Below, one piece after another: positions 9,947 through 21,731 of a stretch of 64,000 bases of DNA; the first letter of the stretch is position 1, and each line of letters opens with the position of its first letter. Both the position numbers and the translations under genes were made by a program. The notes beneath the pieces are model-generated. The model saw nothing but the letters and a program-made list of their open reading frames with translations, had not been told where the DNA came from and made no database searches. The DNA lies in contig CALYLW010000015.1 of assembly GCA_944989445.1 (NCBI GenBank), positions 4,783,740-4,847,739 on the forward strand. The letters are read 5' to 3'. This DNA comes from Ampullaceana balthica (taxonomy: Eukaryota; Mollusca; Gastropoda; Lymnaeidae).

Positions 9947-10519
9947 CTTTTTAAATCCCTTATATTAACTTCGCGGACGTCTCTGTCTGTCTGTCTGTCG
10001 TCATCTCATCATCTCATGGGCGGGCGGGCGGAAAAACAAAAGTCGAAAATGACCCACTTCCCGTGATTCGATCGAGCTGAAATTTGGCACACTGACCCGT
10101 CTGACCTAACAATGCATCGTATCAAAATTTCAGATCGATCGAACGTACCGTAATTAAATTAATGCATTTTTAGTTTATCCTTATATGAGGTCTGTAATTC
10201 AAATTCACGGTTTGTTATTGTTTTTTTTCCACGTGAAAGTTTGAGTTGACGCGTTGAGGCGACCCATCGAAGCACCGGGGTGCTTTTGGTTACATTTTAC
10301 GTGTCACGCTGAGCTCGGTCAAGCGAATCGGTGACCAGACTTTTCCCCTCTCCCCCTCCCACCCACCCCTCCCCCCCTAGGGTTATGAAGCAAAGTTGAG
10401 TTAAGACAGATTCAGTCTGTAAATGCTTGTCGCGTTTAAAAATAATCAATACTGTTAGTTATGTCTCATATATAAGGGATTTATAGTCAAAAACTTTGTT
10501 TTTACGGGTTTGTTTTATT
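9947..10519 (+). mobile_element. Dispersed element, copy 2
   Basis: Very similar to copy 1 at 3171-3695 along its whole length: same TTTTTAAATCCCTTATATTA start, TCTGTCTGTC tract, GGGCGGGCGGGCGGAAAAAC, GAGCTGAAATTTGGCACAC core and ATATAAGGGATTTATAGTC end. It has extra C-rich sequence at about 10345-10380. It lies about 20 bp after the Mutator-like MITE. Confidence 0.82.
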
Positions 10520-11440
10520 TTTCCTTCGGTCTACACTTTCCGTTCGGCCACTCTGCACGTGTGCTATTTTTATCTTGTTTAATTTATCACTCCAATCTCA
10601 TCTTTAAATAAATGTATCTCCCTTTACAATCATCGCAGCTTACTCTTTGGTCTTGGCAATGTCTTGATAACATCTCCCTGGATCTCAACTGTTTCTCTTA
10701 ACTGTGTCCATTATGGCCACACTTCACCTGACCACTGCCACCACACCTCACACTATCTCTCTATCATGACTTCAATTGATTTTTTATGTCTCCGTCTTGA
10801 AGTCCCCCCCCCCACACACACACACACAGACACATTCTCTCACCTCCATCGGGCCTCCGTTTGCCCTCTCCCTGGCCTCGAGTCGGATGGACAACGGCAC
10901 GCTCTAATCCTGTGCAAACGCGGCCAGCGATGGGACCTCACCCCCCCCCCTCTCTCTCTCTTCTGTCATGTTAGCCCCCAGGTCTTCTATTTTGTCTTCC
11001 TACTTGAACCACTTCATTTCATCAGTGTAGATGTGACGCGTATTTGTGTAATACTAATTGATGTTGGCTGGTGTGAGTTCGCACCGGTGCGGTATGCCTC
11101 TCACAGACTTCATTCATTCGCATCTGTGTTTATGGTGGCCGGTGCCTAACACTTTTGACCACTATGTGAGTTGTGATGACAGGTGACGGAGTTTGACAGT
11201 ATAACGGAATCGTAGGTTCTCGTGTGAGTTCAGTGTCATATCTCTGGACCTGGCGTTGTCAAGTATGCTATGTTGTGTTTAAAGGGGATGTCAACCAGGA
11301 TATATGGTGTTTAAAGGGGTGTCAACCATGCTGTGTTGTGTTTAAAAGCTTTATACTATTATTATTGAAGTGACATAGACATACACCCACGGGGCTTGCC
11401 TAGTTATTTCTTTTGTTCACATATTAATTGAAAGTTCTGT
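10520..11440. other. Non-coding spacer
   Basis: Unique DNA with (CA)n and C runs near 10805-10830 and 10940. A 161-codon open frame at 10664-11149 is the longest non-repetitive frame in the window. Its composition (His/Thr-rich, then Leu/Phe-rich) and the microsatellites inside it argue against a gene. Short repeated phrases (AAGGGG..TGTCAACCA) occur at 11280-11330. Confidence 0.5.
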
Positions 11441-12149
11441 CAACTGTTGTATCAACCATAGTAGTCAACTGTTGTATCAACCATAGTAGTCAACTGTTGT
11501 ATCAACCATAGTAGTCAACTGTTGTATCAACTGTTGTATCAACTGTTGTATCAACTGTTGTATCAACTGTTGTATCAACCATAGTAGTCAACTGTTGTAT
11601 CAACCATAGTAGTCAACTGTTGTATCAACTGTTGTATCAACTGTTGTATCAACTCTTGTATCAACTCTTGTATCAACTCTTGTATCAACCATAGTAGTCA
11701 CTGTTGTATCAACTGTTGTATCAACGATAGTAGTCAACTATTGTATCAACTGTTGTATCAACTGTTGTATCAACTGTTGTATCAACTGTTGTATCACTGT
11801 TGTATCAACCATAGTAGTCAACTGTTGTATCAACTGTTGTATCAACTGTTGTATCAACTGTTGCATCAACTGTTGTATCAACTGTTGTATCAACTGTTGT
11901 ATCAACTGTTGTATCAAATGTTGCATCAACTGTTGTATCAACTGTTGTATCAACTGTTGTATCAACTGTTGTATCAACCATAGTAGTCAACCATAGTAGT
12001 CAACTGTTGTATCAACTGTTGTATCAACTGTTGTATCAACTGTTGTATCAACTGTTGTATCAACCATAGTAGTCAACTGTTGTATCAACTGTTGTATCAA
12101 CTGTTGTATCAACTGTTGTATCAACTGTTGTATCAACCATAGTAGTAGT
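11441..12149. repeat. 12/13-bp composite tandem array
   Basis: Built from two modules: a 12-bp CAACTGTTGTAT and a 13-bp CAACCATAGTAGT. The 12-mer runs 1-8 times between single 13-mers. CAACTGTTG is nearly self-complementary. The boundary spacing is irregular, with rare variants CAACTCTTG and TTGCAT. Open frames of 60-80 codons on both strands come from the array. Confidence 0.97.
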
Positions 12150-12303
12150 AACAGAAGACAGTTGTGATCTCTAAAAGAGTTGTTACATTTTAATCTTTAC
12201 TATTTTTTATAAAAATATATTTTTAAATCCCTACGTCCAAGATTCCTTTATATTTATTTCAAGTTCACATGAACTGTGGGATGAATGGAATATTGTTATC
12301 CTC

Positions 12304-12489
12304 ACAATGCCGGACTTACGTATAATTTATACAAGCTATAGCTTAGGGCCCCCACTTTCTTGGAGGCCCCCCCCCCAAAGTTGCCCGAGTGAGTTATTGT
12401 CATATGTGACACTGACATAATATCTCGTTATAAAGGGCCTCATATCTGAAATATCGTTAGGGTCTTCATCAGTTCTAAATCCGGCACTC
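12304..12489. mobile_element. Possible small hAT-like MITE relic
   Basis: The left end ACAATGCCGGACTTACG and right end (opposite strand) GAGTGCCGGATTTAG share TGCCGGAnTTA. The flanks TTATCCTC and TTATCTTA match at 6 of 8 bases. The inside includes an AGGGCCCCCAC tract. No coding. Low confidence because both ends and duplication are imperfect. Confidence 0.4.
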
Positions 12490-12612
12490 TTATCTTATCA
12501 GACTTATCTTATCTTTATTTATAACAACACATCCTTAAAATAACATTCATAGCATTGTGCTTTTAATTTTGTAACCTACTTTTAAAAAAAATAATTTTGG
12601 TTGTTGTTTTTC

Positions 12613-12702
12613 GTGTGTGTGTGCATGTGCGCGTGCGCACGCACACACACACACACACACACACACAAAACACACATACGCCCACGCGTATGTTTGTGTG
12701 TT
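12613..12702. repeat. Palindromic (TG)n/(CA)n microsatellite
   Basis: A (TG)n tract passes through GCGCGTGCGCACGC into (CA)n, forming an inverted repeat of alternating purine and pyrimidine. A second hairpin follows at once: CACACATACG ... CGTATGTTTGTGTG. Such tracts can form cruciform or Z-DNA; that is inference. Confidence 0.85.
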
Positions 12703-14313
12703 TTTTTAGTTACTTCTAGAAATGTCCTTCCGACACTGAAGCTCCTTGGCGATAACTAAACAAAATGTTCATGTCAAATCAGCCATGTATCTGAACTTTC
12801 GAATGTTTCTTTAACTGGACATATATCGCACCGTCATCAATTTCAATTAAATACAATACCTTATAGTCGTTTAGAGAAAATATTCTTATCTCTCACTTCC
12901 TTTTAGACTAACAATCATTATATTTTTTATATTCCACATTGTATCTCCATTGGCTGGTCTCGGCGGTTCCTAAAAATATCGCATATTTTATGTTCCTTTT
13001 GAACATTGCAACGTCTTCGGTGGCGTTACTATCCATTTTGGGAACCACGCATTTATTAATTTTAAAAAAATGATATGTCTTCTTTATTTTTTTTTGGTTT
13101 ATTTGAGTTAAGAGTGGAAAACGCAACGCCTCATGCACCAAATGTTAAACTCCCGCAAACCCTTGTCCAACCTTTGTCCCTCCGCAGTTTCTTTGGCTGT
13201 CGCCAAATGTTATTTTCACACAACCTTCTGTTATGTTATTTTCACACAACCTACCGTACCCACAGTTTTCACCATTGTCTCTTGCACCATACGTTATTTT
13301 AACGCCCCTACCCCCCCTCGTCTTACCATTCTTCTCCTTCAGACAATCGATTGTTTTGCCATATATTTTTAAGCCGACCTTGAAGAATAGCCGAACGATG
13401 TTGATCCTGGGTGAGTTCCCTTGGGACTCCAACTTGCTTAGAGTCCCCCCCCCCTTTCCTTTAATTAGCTGTCTGGAAATAAGCATTTTCTTCACCACAG
13501 CGATTCTGTCCCCTAGGCTGTAGCTTTTATGTCCACATAGATCAGTTTGAAATGGCGTGAAAATACTCGCACAATTTTGTTTAGCACATTTAACGACTAC
13601 TCATTTTTCTACAGTTATTCAAGTTCATAAGATTACACATATAATAATGGCCCGATATTTCTTTAATGTTTATTTCTTTCACTAAACTTTGTAGCAGTTT
13701 TTTTGTGTTGTCACATGACTCTATCTTTCACCCAACAGGGTGTCGTCACATGAACCGCCCCTGCTTCGTTCTGGTAGGGGCGGGTAGCTCATGGGAGGAC
13801 TTAAGGATTGTTTGGGGGAAGGAAATAGTCAGAAAAAATTCTTTTCTTTAAAAAATTTTTTTGTTAATTATTTTTTTTTACATATAATATAAAGATGAAC
13901 AGAAGAGTTAACACTAGTAAATAAAAAGAATAGTTTTGTAACGACAAAAAGAAAAGAAGCTTTTGTAACAGAAGAGTTCCACCAGTCAGAAATACAAAAA
14001 GAATTGGGTTATCTCCCTGTATTCCTAAAATGTAATTCGGTGCAAAAAATATTTGTATACAAAATACAATTAAAACATGTTGAAGGTTCGTCTACATTCA
14101 ATTCGAATTGTTGTACAATAACAATAATCATCTTCATTGTGTGCATTATTTATTTACACTTTAATGTATTTTAAAGAAATTTCAAATTATTTAATTTTTT
14201 GTTTTTGAAATTTTAAATGTATTTAAAACATGTTAATCCAGTTTTATTTTATGTGACAGGAAACTTGAAACCCATGTTAGTCTAACCACACATTATATAA
14301 TATTTTATTCAAC
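12703..14313. other. AT-rich non-coding spacer
   Basis: Unique AT-rich DNA. At 13145-13523 overlapping frames of 60-117 codons lie on both strands without domains. TTATTTTCACACAACCT recurs at about 13210 and 13235. No gene is supported. Confidence 0.55.
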
Positions 14314-14424
14314 TTGTTGACGTATCTTGACATCTTATCCTTGTTGGCGTATCTTGACATCTTATCCTTGTTGACGTATCTTGACATCTTATCCTTGTTG
14401 ACGTAACTTGACATCTTATCCTTG
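14314..14424. repeat. 27-bp tandem repeat
   Basis: Four copies of a 27-bp unit containing GACGTATCTTGACATCTTAT, with single-base variants (GGCGTA, GTAACT). Confidence 0.93.
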
Positions 14425-14611
14425 CATTTAATTGTACATAGTCAGTCGGGTAATAACAAAAGTTCTGTTTACAGACTTTTAAAGTCGTTGTCACATTGTA
14501 ACTATCTTGTCACTTGTAACTATCTTGTAACTTGTAACAACTATCTAGCAACACGTTTATTCGTTGGGTGTAAGACATTCGTGTCCATAACAAGTGGGCT
14601 CAATTTTAGTT

Positions 14612-14863
14612 CATTGTAACATAACATCGTGTATAGAACAAGGCGGCCATTGTAACATGACATCGTGTATAGAACAAGGCGGCCATTGTAACATAACATC
14701 GTGTATAGAACAAGGCGGCCATTGTAACATAACATCGTGTATAGAACAAGGCGGCCATTGTAACATAACATCGTGTATAGAACAAGGCGGCCATTGTAAC
14801 ATAACATCGTGTATAGAACAAGGCGGCCATTGTAACATAACATCGTGTATAGAACAAGGCAGC
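14612..14863. repeat. 36-bp tandem array
   Basis: Seven nearly identical copies of a 36-bp unit containing CATTGTAACATAACATCGTG then TATAGAACAAGGCGGC. The unit has no stop in several frames, hence four overlapping frames of 75-102 codons on both strands. Treated as non-coding. Confidence 0.96.
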
Positions 14864-15261
14864 CGACTTAAAGTGGTCGATTAGCGTGGCCTTTCTCACG
14901 AGTACATGTAACACAGAGAGACTTGCAGAGCTTTTCTCGGAGAAGTACCTTTACCACCAGATAATATAATTTGAATTGTGTACTTTGATCTAAAGTGAAG
15001 TTAATCTTAGTTCTGTATTTTCCTCAAACGGGAGAGACTTATGCACTTGTGCCCTCTCAAAGACAAGCGATGGTAATACGTTCTGTCCCAGTTCTTAGGG
15101 CCAATAGTTTCAAGGCTCAAATAATGAACACCGGGGTGTCCAGACAGACTCTTGTATCTCAGGACTATTGGGCAGATCGATAGACAAGCAGACTTAGTCG
15201 TGGGCATAGTACGTCCTGCCCGTGGGCATATGTGATCGAGTGATGCCATTGAGTGATGCCA
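14864..15261. other. Non-coding spacer
   Basis: Unique sequence. Small frames on both strands at about 14995-15250 overlap antiparallel and show no domain. Confidence 0.5.
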
Positions 15262-15340
15262 ATCATGTGATTGTGGATGTCATTCATGTGATTGTGGATG
15301 TCATTCATGTGATTGTGGATGTCATTCATGTGATTGTCAT
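15262..15340. repeat. 21-bp tandem repeat
   Basis: Nearly four copies of a 21-bp unit containing TGATTGTGGATGTCATTCAT. Confidence 0.92.
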
Positions 15341-15510
15341 TCATCTGATTCAGTGATTTAGTCGTGTAAATGAGAGATTGTGATACGTGATGGAGAGGGG
15401 GACAGGGTTCATGGATTATTCAAATATTCAAAAATGCAAATACAAGTGGATGTTGTCTCTTCTGAAATCCAAGGACTCTAGTTGTAGTATCACATCATAG
15501 GTACATGTTT

Positions 15511-15620
15511 GAGTGTGTGCGCCAGTGACGTGCGTGTGTGTATGTGTGGTTGACGTGCGTGTGTGCGCCAGTGACGTGCGTGTGTGTATCGTATGTGTGG
15601 TTGACGTGCGTGTGTGTGAG
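15511..15620. repeat. GT-rich imperfect repeat with TGACGTGCG
   Basis: Four copies of TGACGTGCGTGTGTG separated alternately by TATGTGTGGT or CGCCAG spacers. It looks like a compound microsatellite that became a minisatellite. Confidence 0.85.
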
Positions 15621-16117
15621 ACAGATTCCAGCCGTCGTGAAATGTTCCCGTGTAATGTTGTACCATCTGATCCCAGTCGTGACTTAATGCCAGTAGATTC
15701 ACCCCTGGGGCCTGGGGCCACGTACCGACCTCTCCTGGCTAGTCCTGGGCTCCCGTTCATTCACTCCCGCCAGATACCCGTACCGTTGTGTTTACACTCA
15801 GTTGGTCTGAGCCTGATGTCTTGTGTCTGGTGGCGTGGAGGATTCAGTATAGTAACTCTGTGTTATTGAGGTAGTAGTGGTCTATTGGTTTCAAAATGTG
15901 TGTGCGGGAGGAGGGGGTGGGGCGGACTGCATCAAATACATGGGGAATAAAGTGATCAATGTCTTCTGGATTCAAATCCATGGCGGATACAATGGATATT
16001 TTATACTTGTGACATTTCAAATTATTTATGGAGGGCCGATATAGCTGGACGCTGGTCCAATAGATTCATGATTTTATTGTCACTGGAATAAGATGTTCGG
16101 TGTTTATGTGGAAGATT
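15621..16117. other. Non-coding spacer
   Basis: Unique sequence. The plus frame continuing from the GT-rich repeat shows no domain. No gene recognised. Confidence 0.5.
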
Positions 16118-16262
16118 GTATCTGTTTGTTTCTGTTTGTAATCTGTTTGTATCTGTTTGTAATCTGTTTGTATCTGTTTGTATCATGTTTGTATCTGTTT
16201 GTAATCTGTTTGTATCTGTTTGTAATCTGTTTGCGTCTGTTTGCATCTGTTTGTATCTGTTT
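16118..16262. repeat. 10/11-bp tandem repeat
   Basis: Alternating TGTTTGTATC and TGTTTGTAATC modules, about 14 in all, with CGTC and CATC variants at the right end. Confidence 0.92.
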
Positions 16263-17060
16263 CTTCTCTGGTGATTTTTGTTTTGTTTAAAGCATCTATT
16301 TTTTAAGGTAAACATCCCGTAGGAATGATGACGTCATTAATATGTTAGTATTTCATCACCATGGTTGTATCATTCAATCTTGTCGTGTTTCGGCAAGTAA
16401 CGTTAATGTTAACGTTAAACTGCGGCATGTTACGTTACCTGAAAATTGTGGCATTCGTGTAATGTTATCTGAAAACTCGGCACGTAGATGTCTCCTAACG
16501 TGTGTGGATGGCGTGTGTGGATGGCGTTACTAAGCGTAAGGTCAGGGATCAGGTTCCTCTCAATGTTCAGAAAGGGCACACGTCAATCATGGAGTCAGGC
16601 ATTGCTTACTGAACTGCCGCCCACGGGTCAGCCCGATGCATTGTTTCAACGTTCACAGTTGGTATGAGCTCAGCTCTGGTCAGTGCGTGACGACACATCT
16701 AGAGTCTAGAGACGGTGTACCACTGACCAGTGGACGCTTGCTGTGTCCAGAGGTCAGTGTTTCCTAGCAATACAAGATGTACACTGTGAGCCTTTACGAG
16801 TGTTAAGTGAAGCGGATGGAGGGTTGGGGGTGGAGACAATGAGGACAGGGCGCCGGTATCGACCAGGCTGTCGGCTGTAGCTACGTTGACCGGACCAGGG
16901 AGCTAAAGATAGCCGTGCTTTTGTGTCCACTGCCGGCCTTGAAGGGACACGACCAGATTAAGAAGCGTAGAGTTATTTGTTTCCCCCGCTCGTCTCCCCT
17001 GTCACTAGAGTCATTGGCTTCTGGCGCTCCCGTGTTTGACGGCTATTGTGTTCTTTGAAA
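16263..17060. other. Non-coding spacer
   Basis: Unique sequence with a small self-complementary cluster, TAACGTTAATGTTAACGTTA, near 16398. No gene seen. Confidence 0.5.
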
Positions 17061-17275
17061 CAGTGATTCTAAACTTGGGGAACTGTGCACCCGTCAGACG
17101 ACGGAAACCACTCTAAAAATAGTAAAACTATGACGCAAAAGAAAAACCATTCACTGAATTAAGATCGTGTATCTCCAAGTATAAACTTTGCGTACGTAAT
17201 TTAAAACAGATTTCATTGAACGTATTTCATTTAAGACCAAAGAGATGCTTCAGATAAATTGTTTGAGAAGCATTT
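17061..17275. mobile_element. hAT-like MITE relic
   Basis: The left end CAGTGATTCTAAACTTGG and right end (opposite strand) AAATGCTTCTCAAACAA match at about 11 of 14 positions, resembling CAGTGnTTCTCAAAC hAT ends. No convincing 8-bp duplication. The interior has no coding. Confidence 0.4.
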
Positions 17276-17359
17276 TTTAGAGACAGTTCAAGTGAACACC
17301 CCTGAATTCTGCTGTTTGCTGACATCTTTAGCCGAAAGCCAAGGAACCGCTATGTTGGG

Positions 17360-17500
17360 TTTGTTTAAAGGGCCCAAAAGTTTCAACTGATTTTGCCTGT
17401 TGGCCAGATAAATACATGTTTAGATGGCGGGACAGTTCCAACAGATTTGGCTTGCTGGCCAGATAGAATGCATGTTGAGGTGGCCATGTTGAGGTGGCCA
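17360..17500. repeat. Imperfect duplication with GGCCAGATA
   Basis: Two diverged copies of a block of about 60 bp (TTCAACTGATTTTGCCTG / TCCAACAGATTTGGCTTG, then TGGCCAGATA), followed by two copies of TGTTGAGGTGGCCA. Confidence 0.75.
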
Positions 17501-18136
17501 ACCAACTTGTTTCATAGCTTGCGTTGACCTTTGGATCACTTAAATCCAAGTATCCCCCCCCCCAAAAAAAAATATTTTAAAAAATCAATCACTATAGCCT
17601 ATAGCCATTAGTCCTGGTTGGTTATAATAACAATTTGATACTTTATACAGCGCTGTACCTGTAGCTGAGCTCACACCGCTCTACAGTACATAAAAATAGC
17701 GATACACATGTAATTATCAATGCATTCATTCATTTTAAAACATACACATGGTAACCACAACAAATAAAGACATTACAGTAAGCTACGTTCAGGGAATTAT
17801 ACAGTTTGTCTGTTAATGGGGGTGTGGAATCTTGTGACGGAAATAAATAAACACATCGCTATGTTGCTACGGGTTACTGTTGAAAATTTGATAAAGGAAT
17901 CCAACGTTCAGTAATCCTCAACTATATTTATTTAATTTTTATTCGGGGAGCATGCCACCGCTAAATCTTGTCAGACTGTGTTGTCCGATGCGCCCTTCCC
18001 TGTTTTTACACTTGACTGTCCTATCGGTCACTATGATCAAGAAAATTAATACAGTTATTTGTATTTTTGTTTGACGTGCAAACTAAGGAAATGACAAACT
18101 TAGAAAATTAAAGTAACTTTCACACGGTTTTGAACT
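17501..18136. other. Non-coding spacer
   Basis: AT-rich unique sequence with a C run and A run near 17555-17575. No gene seen. Confidence 0.55.
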
Positions 18137-18584
18137 TGTGATGTGCTACCATCTCCGCTATACGAGTATACGTGTGATGTGCTACCATCTCCGCTATACG
18201 AGTATACGTGTGATGTGCTACCATCTCCGCTATACGAGTATACTTGTGATGTGCTACCATCTCCGCTATACGAGTATACGTGTGATGTGCTACCATCTCC
18301 GCTATACGAGTATACTTGTGATGTGCTACCATCTCCGCTATACGAGTATACGTGTGATGTGCTACCATCTCCGCTATACGAGTATACTTGTGATGTGCTA
18401 CCATCTCCGCTATACGAGTATACGTGTGATGTGCTACCATCTCCGCTATACGAGTATACGTGTGATGTGCTACCATCTCCGCTATACGAGTATACGTGTG
18501 ATGTGCTACCATCTCCGCTATACGAGTATACTTGTGATGTGCTACCATCTCCGCTATACGATTATACGTGTGATGTGCTACCAT
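18137..18584. repeat. 34-bp tandem array
   Basis: About 13 copies of a 34-bp unit containing GTGATGTGCTACCATCTCCG then CTATACGAGTATAC. The last segment is an imperfect palindrome (GTATAC nearby). The main variants are ACGTGTG and ACTTGTG, partly alternating, which hints at a two-unit period in the left half. Frames of 155-183 codons on both strands are incidental. Confidence 0.97.
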
Positions 18585-18666
18585 CTCTATATTTCTACAC
18601 ACTGACAGCAGCATTGCATATCCCCATGCATTAACCTTTATTCCCCTCAGTATCTTGTTTCTCGGC

Positions 18667-18728
18667 AGCACTCTCTTGTCTCAGCACTCTCTTGTCTCAG
18701 CACTCTCTAGTCTCAGCACTCTCTTGTC
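18667..18728. repeat. 16-bp tandem repeat
   Basis: Four copies of a 16-bp unit containing CAGCACTCTCTTGTCT, one with CTAGTCT. Confidence 0.9.
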
Positions 18729-19267
18729 TGTATGCGTTTACACTGTAACATTTGTGTGTGTGTGTTCACATTGTTTTTGTCTTTCCAAATCTCGGTCAGG
18801 TTTTCTGTTTTCCTGCCTTCCCAAAACTTCACCCCCCCCCAGCATTTAACCACCTCCCGTCCCCATCTCTCCCCCCCCCCATATTGTGACCCCACCATTA
18901 CCTCCGCCTCGGAGGACGTTATTTTTAAAAGTTAGAACTATATTTAACGTACGTTATCTACTCTCTCTCTCTCTATGTTTAACCCCCGGTACCTCAGGAG
19001 AAATTTGTGGACATGTATCCCAGATAGTGGAGTGTGTAAGCCTGGACTCCCTTCTATTTGTTCTGGCATTCTGAATTTTATTTTTTAAAATTGTCCTTTT
19101 TATATATATATATATTTTAATGGTTTCTGTTCACCAGTGGTTCTCCAAATATGCTGTAAGAGCTCCCGAAAAATCATTTGAGTTATTGAGGCCATTAGAG
19201 TACCTTGAGGTGATTATTTCTGTTTGGAGTTACATCAGAGACTTTATGACACCCCGCCCGCGTTCTA
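18729..19267. other. Non-coding spacer
   Basis: Contains (TG)n near 18755, C runs near 18830-18885, (CT)n near 18961 and (TA)n near 19100. No gene seen. Confidence 0.55.
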
Positions 19268-19354
19268 TGTTCTCGTTGTATGTTCTCGTTGTATGTTCTC
19301 GTTGTATGTTCTCGTTGTATGTTCTCGTTGTATGTTCTCGTTGTATGTTCTCGT
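19268..19354. repeat. 13-bp tandem repeat
   Basis: About 6.7 copies of the 13-bp unit TATGTTCTCGTTG, almost perfect. Confidence 0.94.
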
Positions 19355-19486
19355 CTGACCATCTTTATCAAATGGCTTTAAACGTCTTTTGGATTTTTAT
19401 TTTAAGTGTTGTGCTGGGTGGGGAAGGGAAGGGGAAATATTGATGATCTTTTCTCCGTTGATCTACTTCCATAGTTTTATTGGCGC

Positions 19487-19868
19487 CCCTTCTACATGGC
19501 TCTTTTATGCCACATTTAAATATCAGTGCTCTTTTGTTGCCATCTTTACATATCATGGCTCTTTTGGTGCCCCCTTTACATATCATGGCTCTTTTGATGC
19601 CCCCTTTACATATCATGACTCTTTTGATGCCCCATTTACATATCATGGCTCTTTTGATGCCCCATTTACATATCATGGCTCTTTTGGTGCCCCCTTCACA
19701 TATCATGATTCTTTTGATGCCCCATTCACATATCATGGCTCTTTTGCTGCCCGTCTACATCTTATGGCCCTCTTGGTGCCCCTCTACATCTTATGACCCT
19801 CTCGGTTCCCCTCAGCATCAGATGGCCCTCTCGGTGCCCCTCTACATCTGATGGTTCTCTTGGTGCCC
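19487..19868. repeat. 30-bp tandem array, decaying rightwards
   Basis: About 12-13 units. The left part carries CATGGCTCTTTTGATGCCCC then the tail TTTACATAT. The right part (after about 19750) is more diverged (CTTATGGCCCTC, CTGATGGTTCTC). Variation in GATGCC / GGTGCC is visible. The 30-bp period keeps frames of 122-135 codons open. Confidence 0.93.
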
Positions 19869-20468
19869 CCTCTCAGAGCCCCCTTTCTTTCATCATGTCT
19901 CTATGACCGTATCGCTTACTATGGCGGCACCTCGCCGTGGCTAGTCAAACAAAGGTTCTACCTGTAGTAAACGCGTACAGCGGCGTTTTTTGGGCTTATT
20001 ACGTAAGGAAGTCATTGTTTGGCCGTCAAAGTGTGTGTAGTGGTGGAGGGGGAGAAGGGGGTGGGTGAGTCCCCCGTTGTCCCCCTCCCTTTTCACCCCG
20101 AGCCTGGAGGTGCTCCCTGCATGGGAACCTTTGACTTGGTGCGACCAGGTGTTGAACTACTCACATGTTATTCTGGTCCGTAGGTGAGGAGTTGTGGAGG
20201 GCTTATTTGTCCTTCTCCAGTTTTGTGGGCCGTGTTTTGTTGTGCCGTGCATCGAGTGCACGTCGGCAAGCAAAGTGGGGGTGGGGTGGCAGGTGGAATC
20301 GTCTTTTTGCGTAACCCCCGCCTGGTGCTGGTGCAGATGCGGGATAAGATGTTGATATTTCAACCTGCTTTGTTTAGAGAGTTCTTTGTATCATTCACAA
20401 CTTAAGATAGGAATCGTACTCTCTAACTACAGGATACCGGTTTGGATTCACTACGGATCTGTGTGTTG
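19869..20468. other. Non-coding spacer
   Basis: Unique sequence with a G-rich tract at about 20040-20065. Two antiparallel short frames at about 20160-20400 have no domains. Confidence 0.5.
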
Positions 20469-20566
20469 GATTACTGATCTGATTACTGATCTGATTACTG
20501 ATCTGATTACTGATCTGATTACTGATCTGATTACTGATCTGATTACTGATCTGATTACTGATCTGA
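20469..20566. repeat. 12-bp tandem repeat
   Basis: Eight perfect copies of GATTACTGATCT, ending in ACTGATCTGAGTGATTACTG. Confidence 0.96.
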
Positions 20567-21271
20567 GTGATTACTGTGCATTTCTCTTCACGGTGTGCGG
20601 TGCGGTGCGGTTAGTTCTCAAATATGTTCAAATGACTTGCAATGTTCCACTTTTGTTTCCTTGATATTTATTAGGCATTTGTTCTTTTATGGTAGAAATC
20701 TATTAATAGCAAATGTGGATATTCATTTTGCCCAATCATTTTGTATCATTTTTTCATTAACTAATTAATTGGGAATTCTCTTTGGTCCATTTTGAAACAT
20801 ATTTTGACAATTCAACTTACATTTAACTTTATTAAAATAGTAATTTTAAATTTTTCAAATGTATTTTTTTTTACTCCTATAGCCTGTACACACATATATA
20901 ATACGAACTATTTGCCAAAAAATAGAAATATGACGCAATGAGAATTTATTTATTACTTTTTATCGTGTTAAACCCTATTATGTATGTAACACTTTCACAA
21001 ATTGTATTCACCAACTTAAAACAAAAAATTAATTAAAACAAAGTGCCGGAATATAAAGGGTTAATTCTATTTGTGGATGCTGTGTTGTTTCCCCTGCTAG
21101 ACCTAAGCCCTATGTAATTGTGTGGAGAAAGTGAGGGAAAGTGCTTGTACAGTTAACCCTCCTGGCTCCATCTTACTGCTTGCGGGGTTTTTAAAGACCT
21201 CGCCTGTTAACACTCATTGTCTTCAGACGGTCGTGTGGTGAGCAGATGTCGTGGTTTGAGCAGGTCCCTGT
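20567..21271. other. AT-rich non-coding spacer
   Basis: Unique AT-rich DNA. TTAAACCCTATTATG (about 20970) and AATATAAAGGGTTAA (about 21048-21062) are inverted and each touches TTAA, loosely like a piggyBac-type MITE, but too degenerate to call. Confidence 0.5.
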
Positions 21272-21701
21272 CAACCTGACATTGTACAACCTGACATTGT
21301 ACCACCAGACATTGTACCACCAGACATTGTACCACCAGACATTGTACCACCAGACATTGTACAACCTGACATTGTACAACCAGACATTGTACCACCAGAC
21401 ATTGTACCACCAGACATTGTACAACCTGACATTGTACCACCAGACATTGTACAACCAGACATTGTACCACCAGACATTGTACAACCAGACATTGTACCAC
21501 CAGACATTTTACAACCTGACATTGTACCACCAGACATTGTACCACCAGACATTGTACCACCAGACATTGTACCACCAGACATTTTACCACCAGACATTGT
21601 ACAACCTGACATTGTACCACCAGACATTGTACTACCAGACATTGTACAACCTGACATTGTACCACCAGACATTGTACAACCAGACATTGTACCACCAGAC
21701 A
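21272..21701. repeat. 15-bp tandem array
   Basis: About 28 copies of a 15-bp unit containing CAGACATTGTACCAC. Variants: ACAACCTGAC, ACAACCAGAC, TTTTAC and TACTAC. The order of variants looks irregular. The 15-bp period keeps four frames of about 97-173 codons open on both strands; none is likely to be a gene. Confidence 0.97.
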
Positions 21702-21731
21702 CAGTGGTAGAACTCTACAACATTTCATGGA

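Noticed and set aside
10664..11149. 161-codon open frame as a gene
   Set aside because: It spans C runs and (CA)n microsatellite, has no recognisable domain and no supporting splice or promoter context.
20969..21062. piggyBac-type MITE bounded by TTAA
   Set aside because: The inverted ends match poorly beyond TTAAnCCCTnT, and TTAA is common in this AT-rich stretch.
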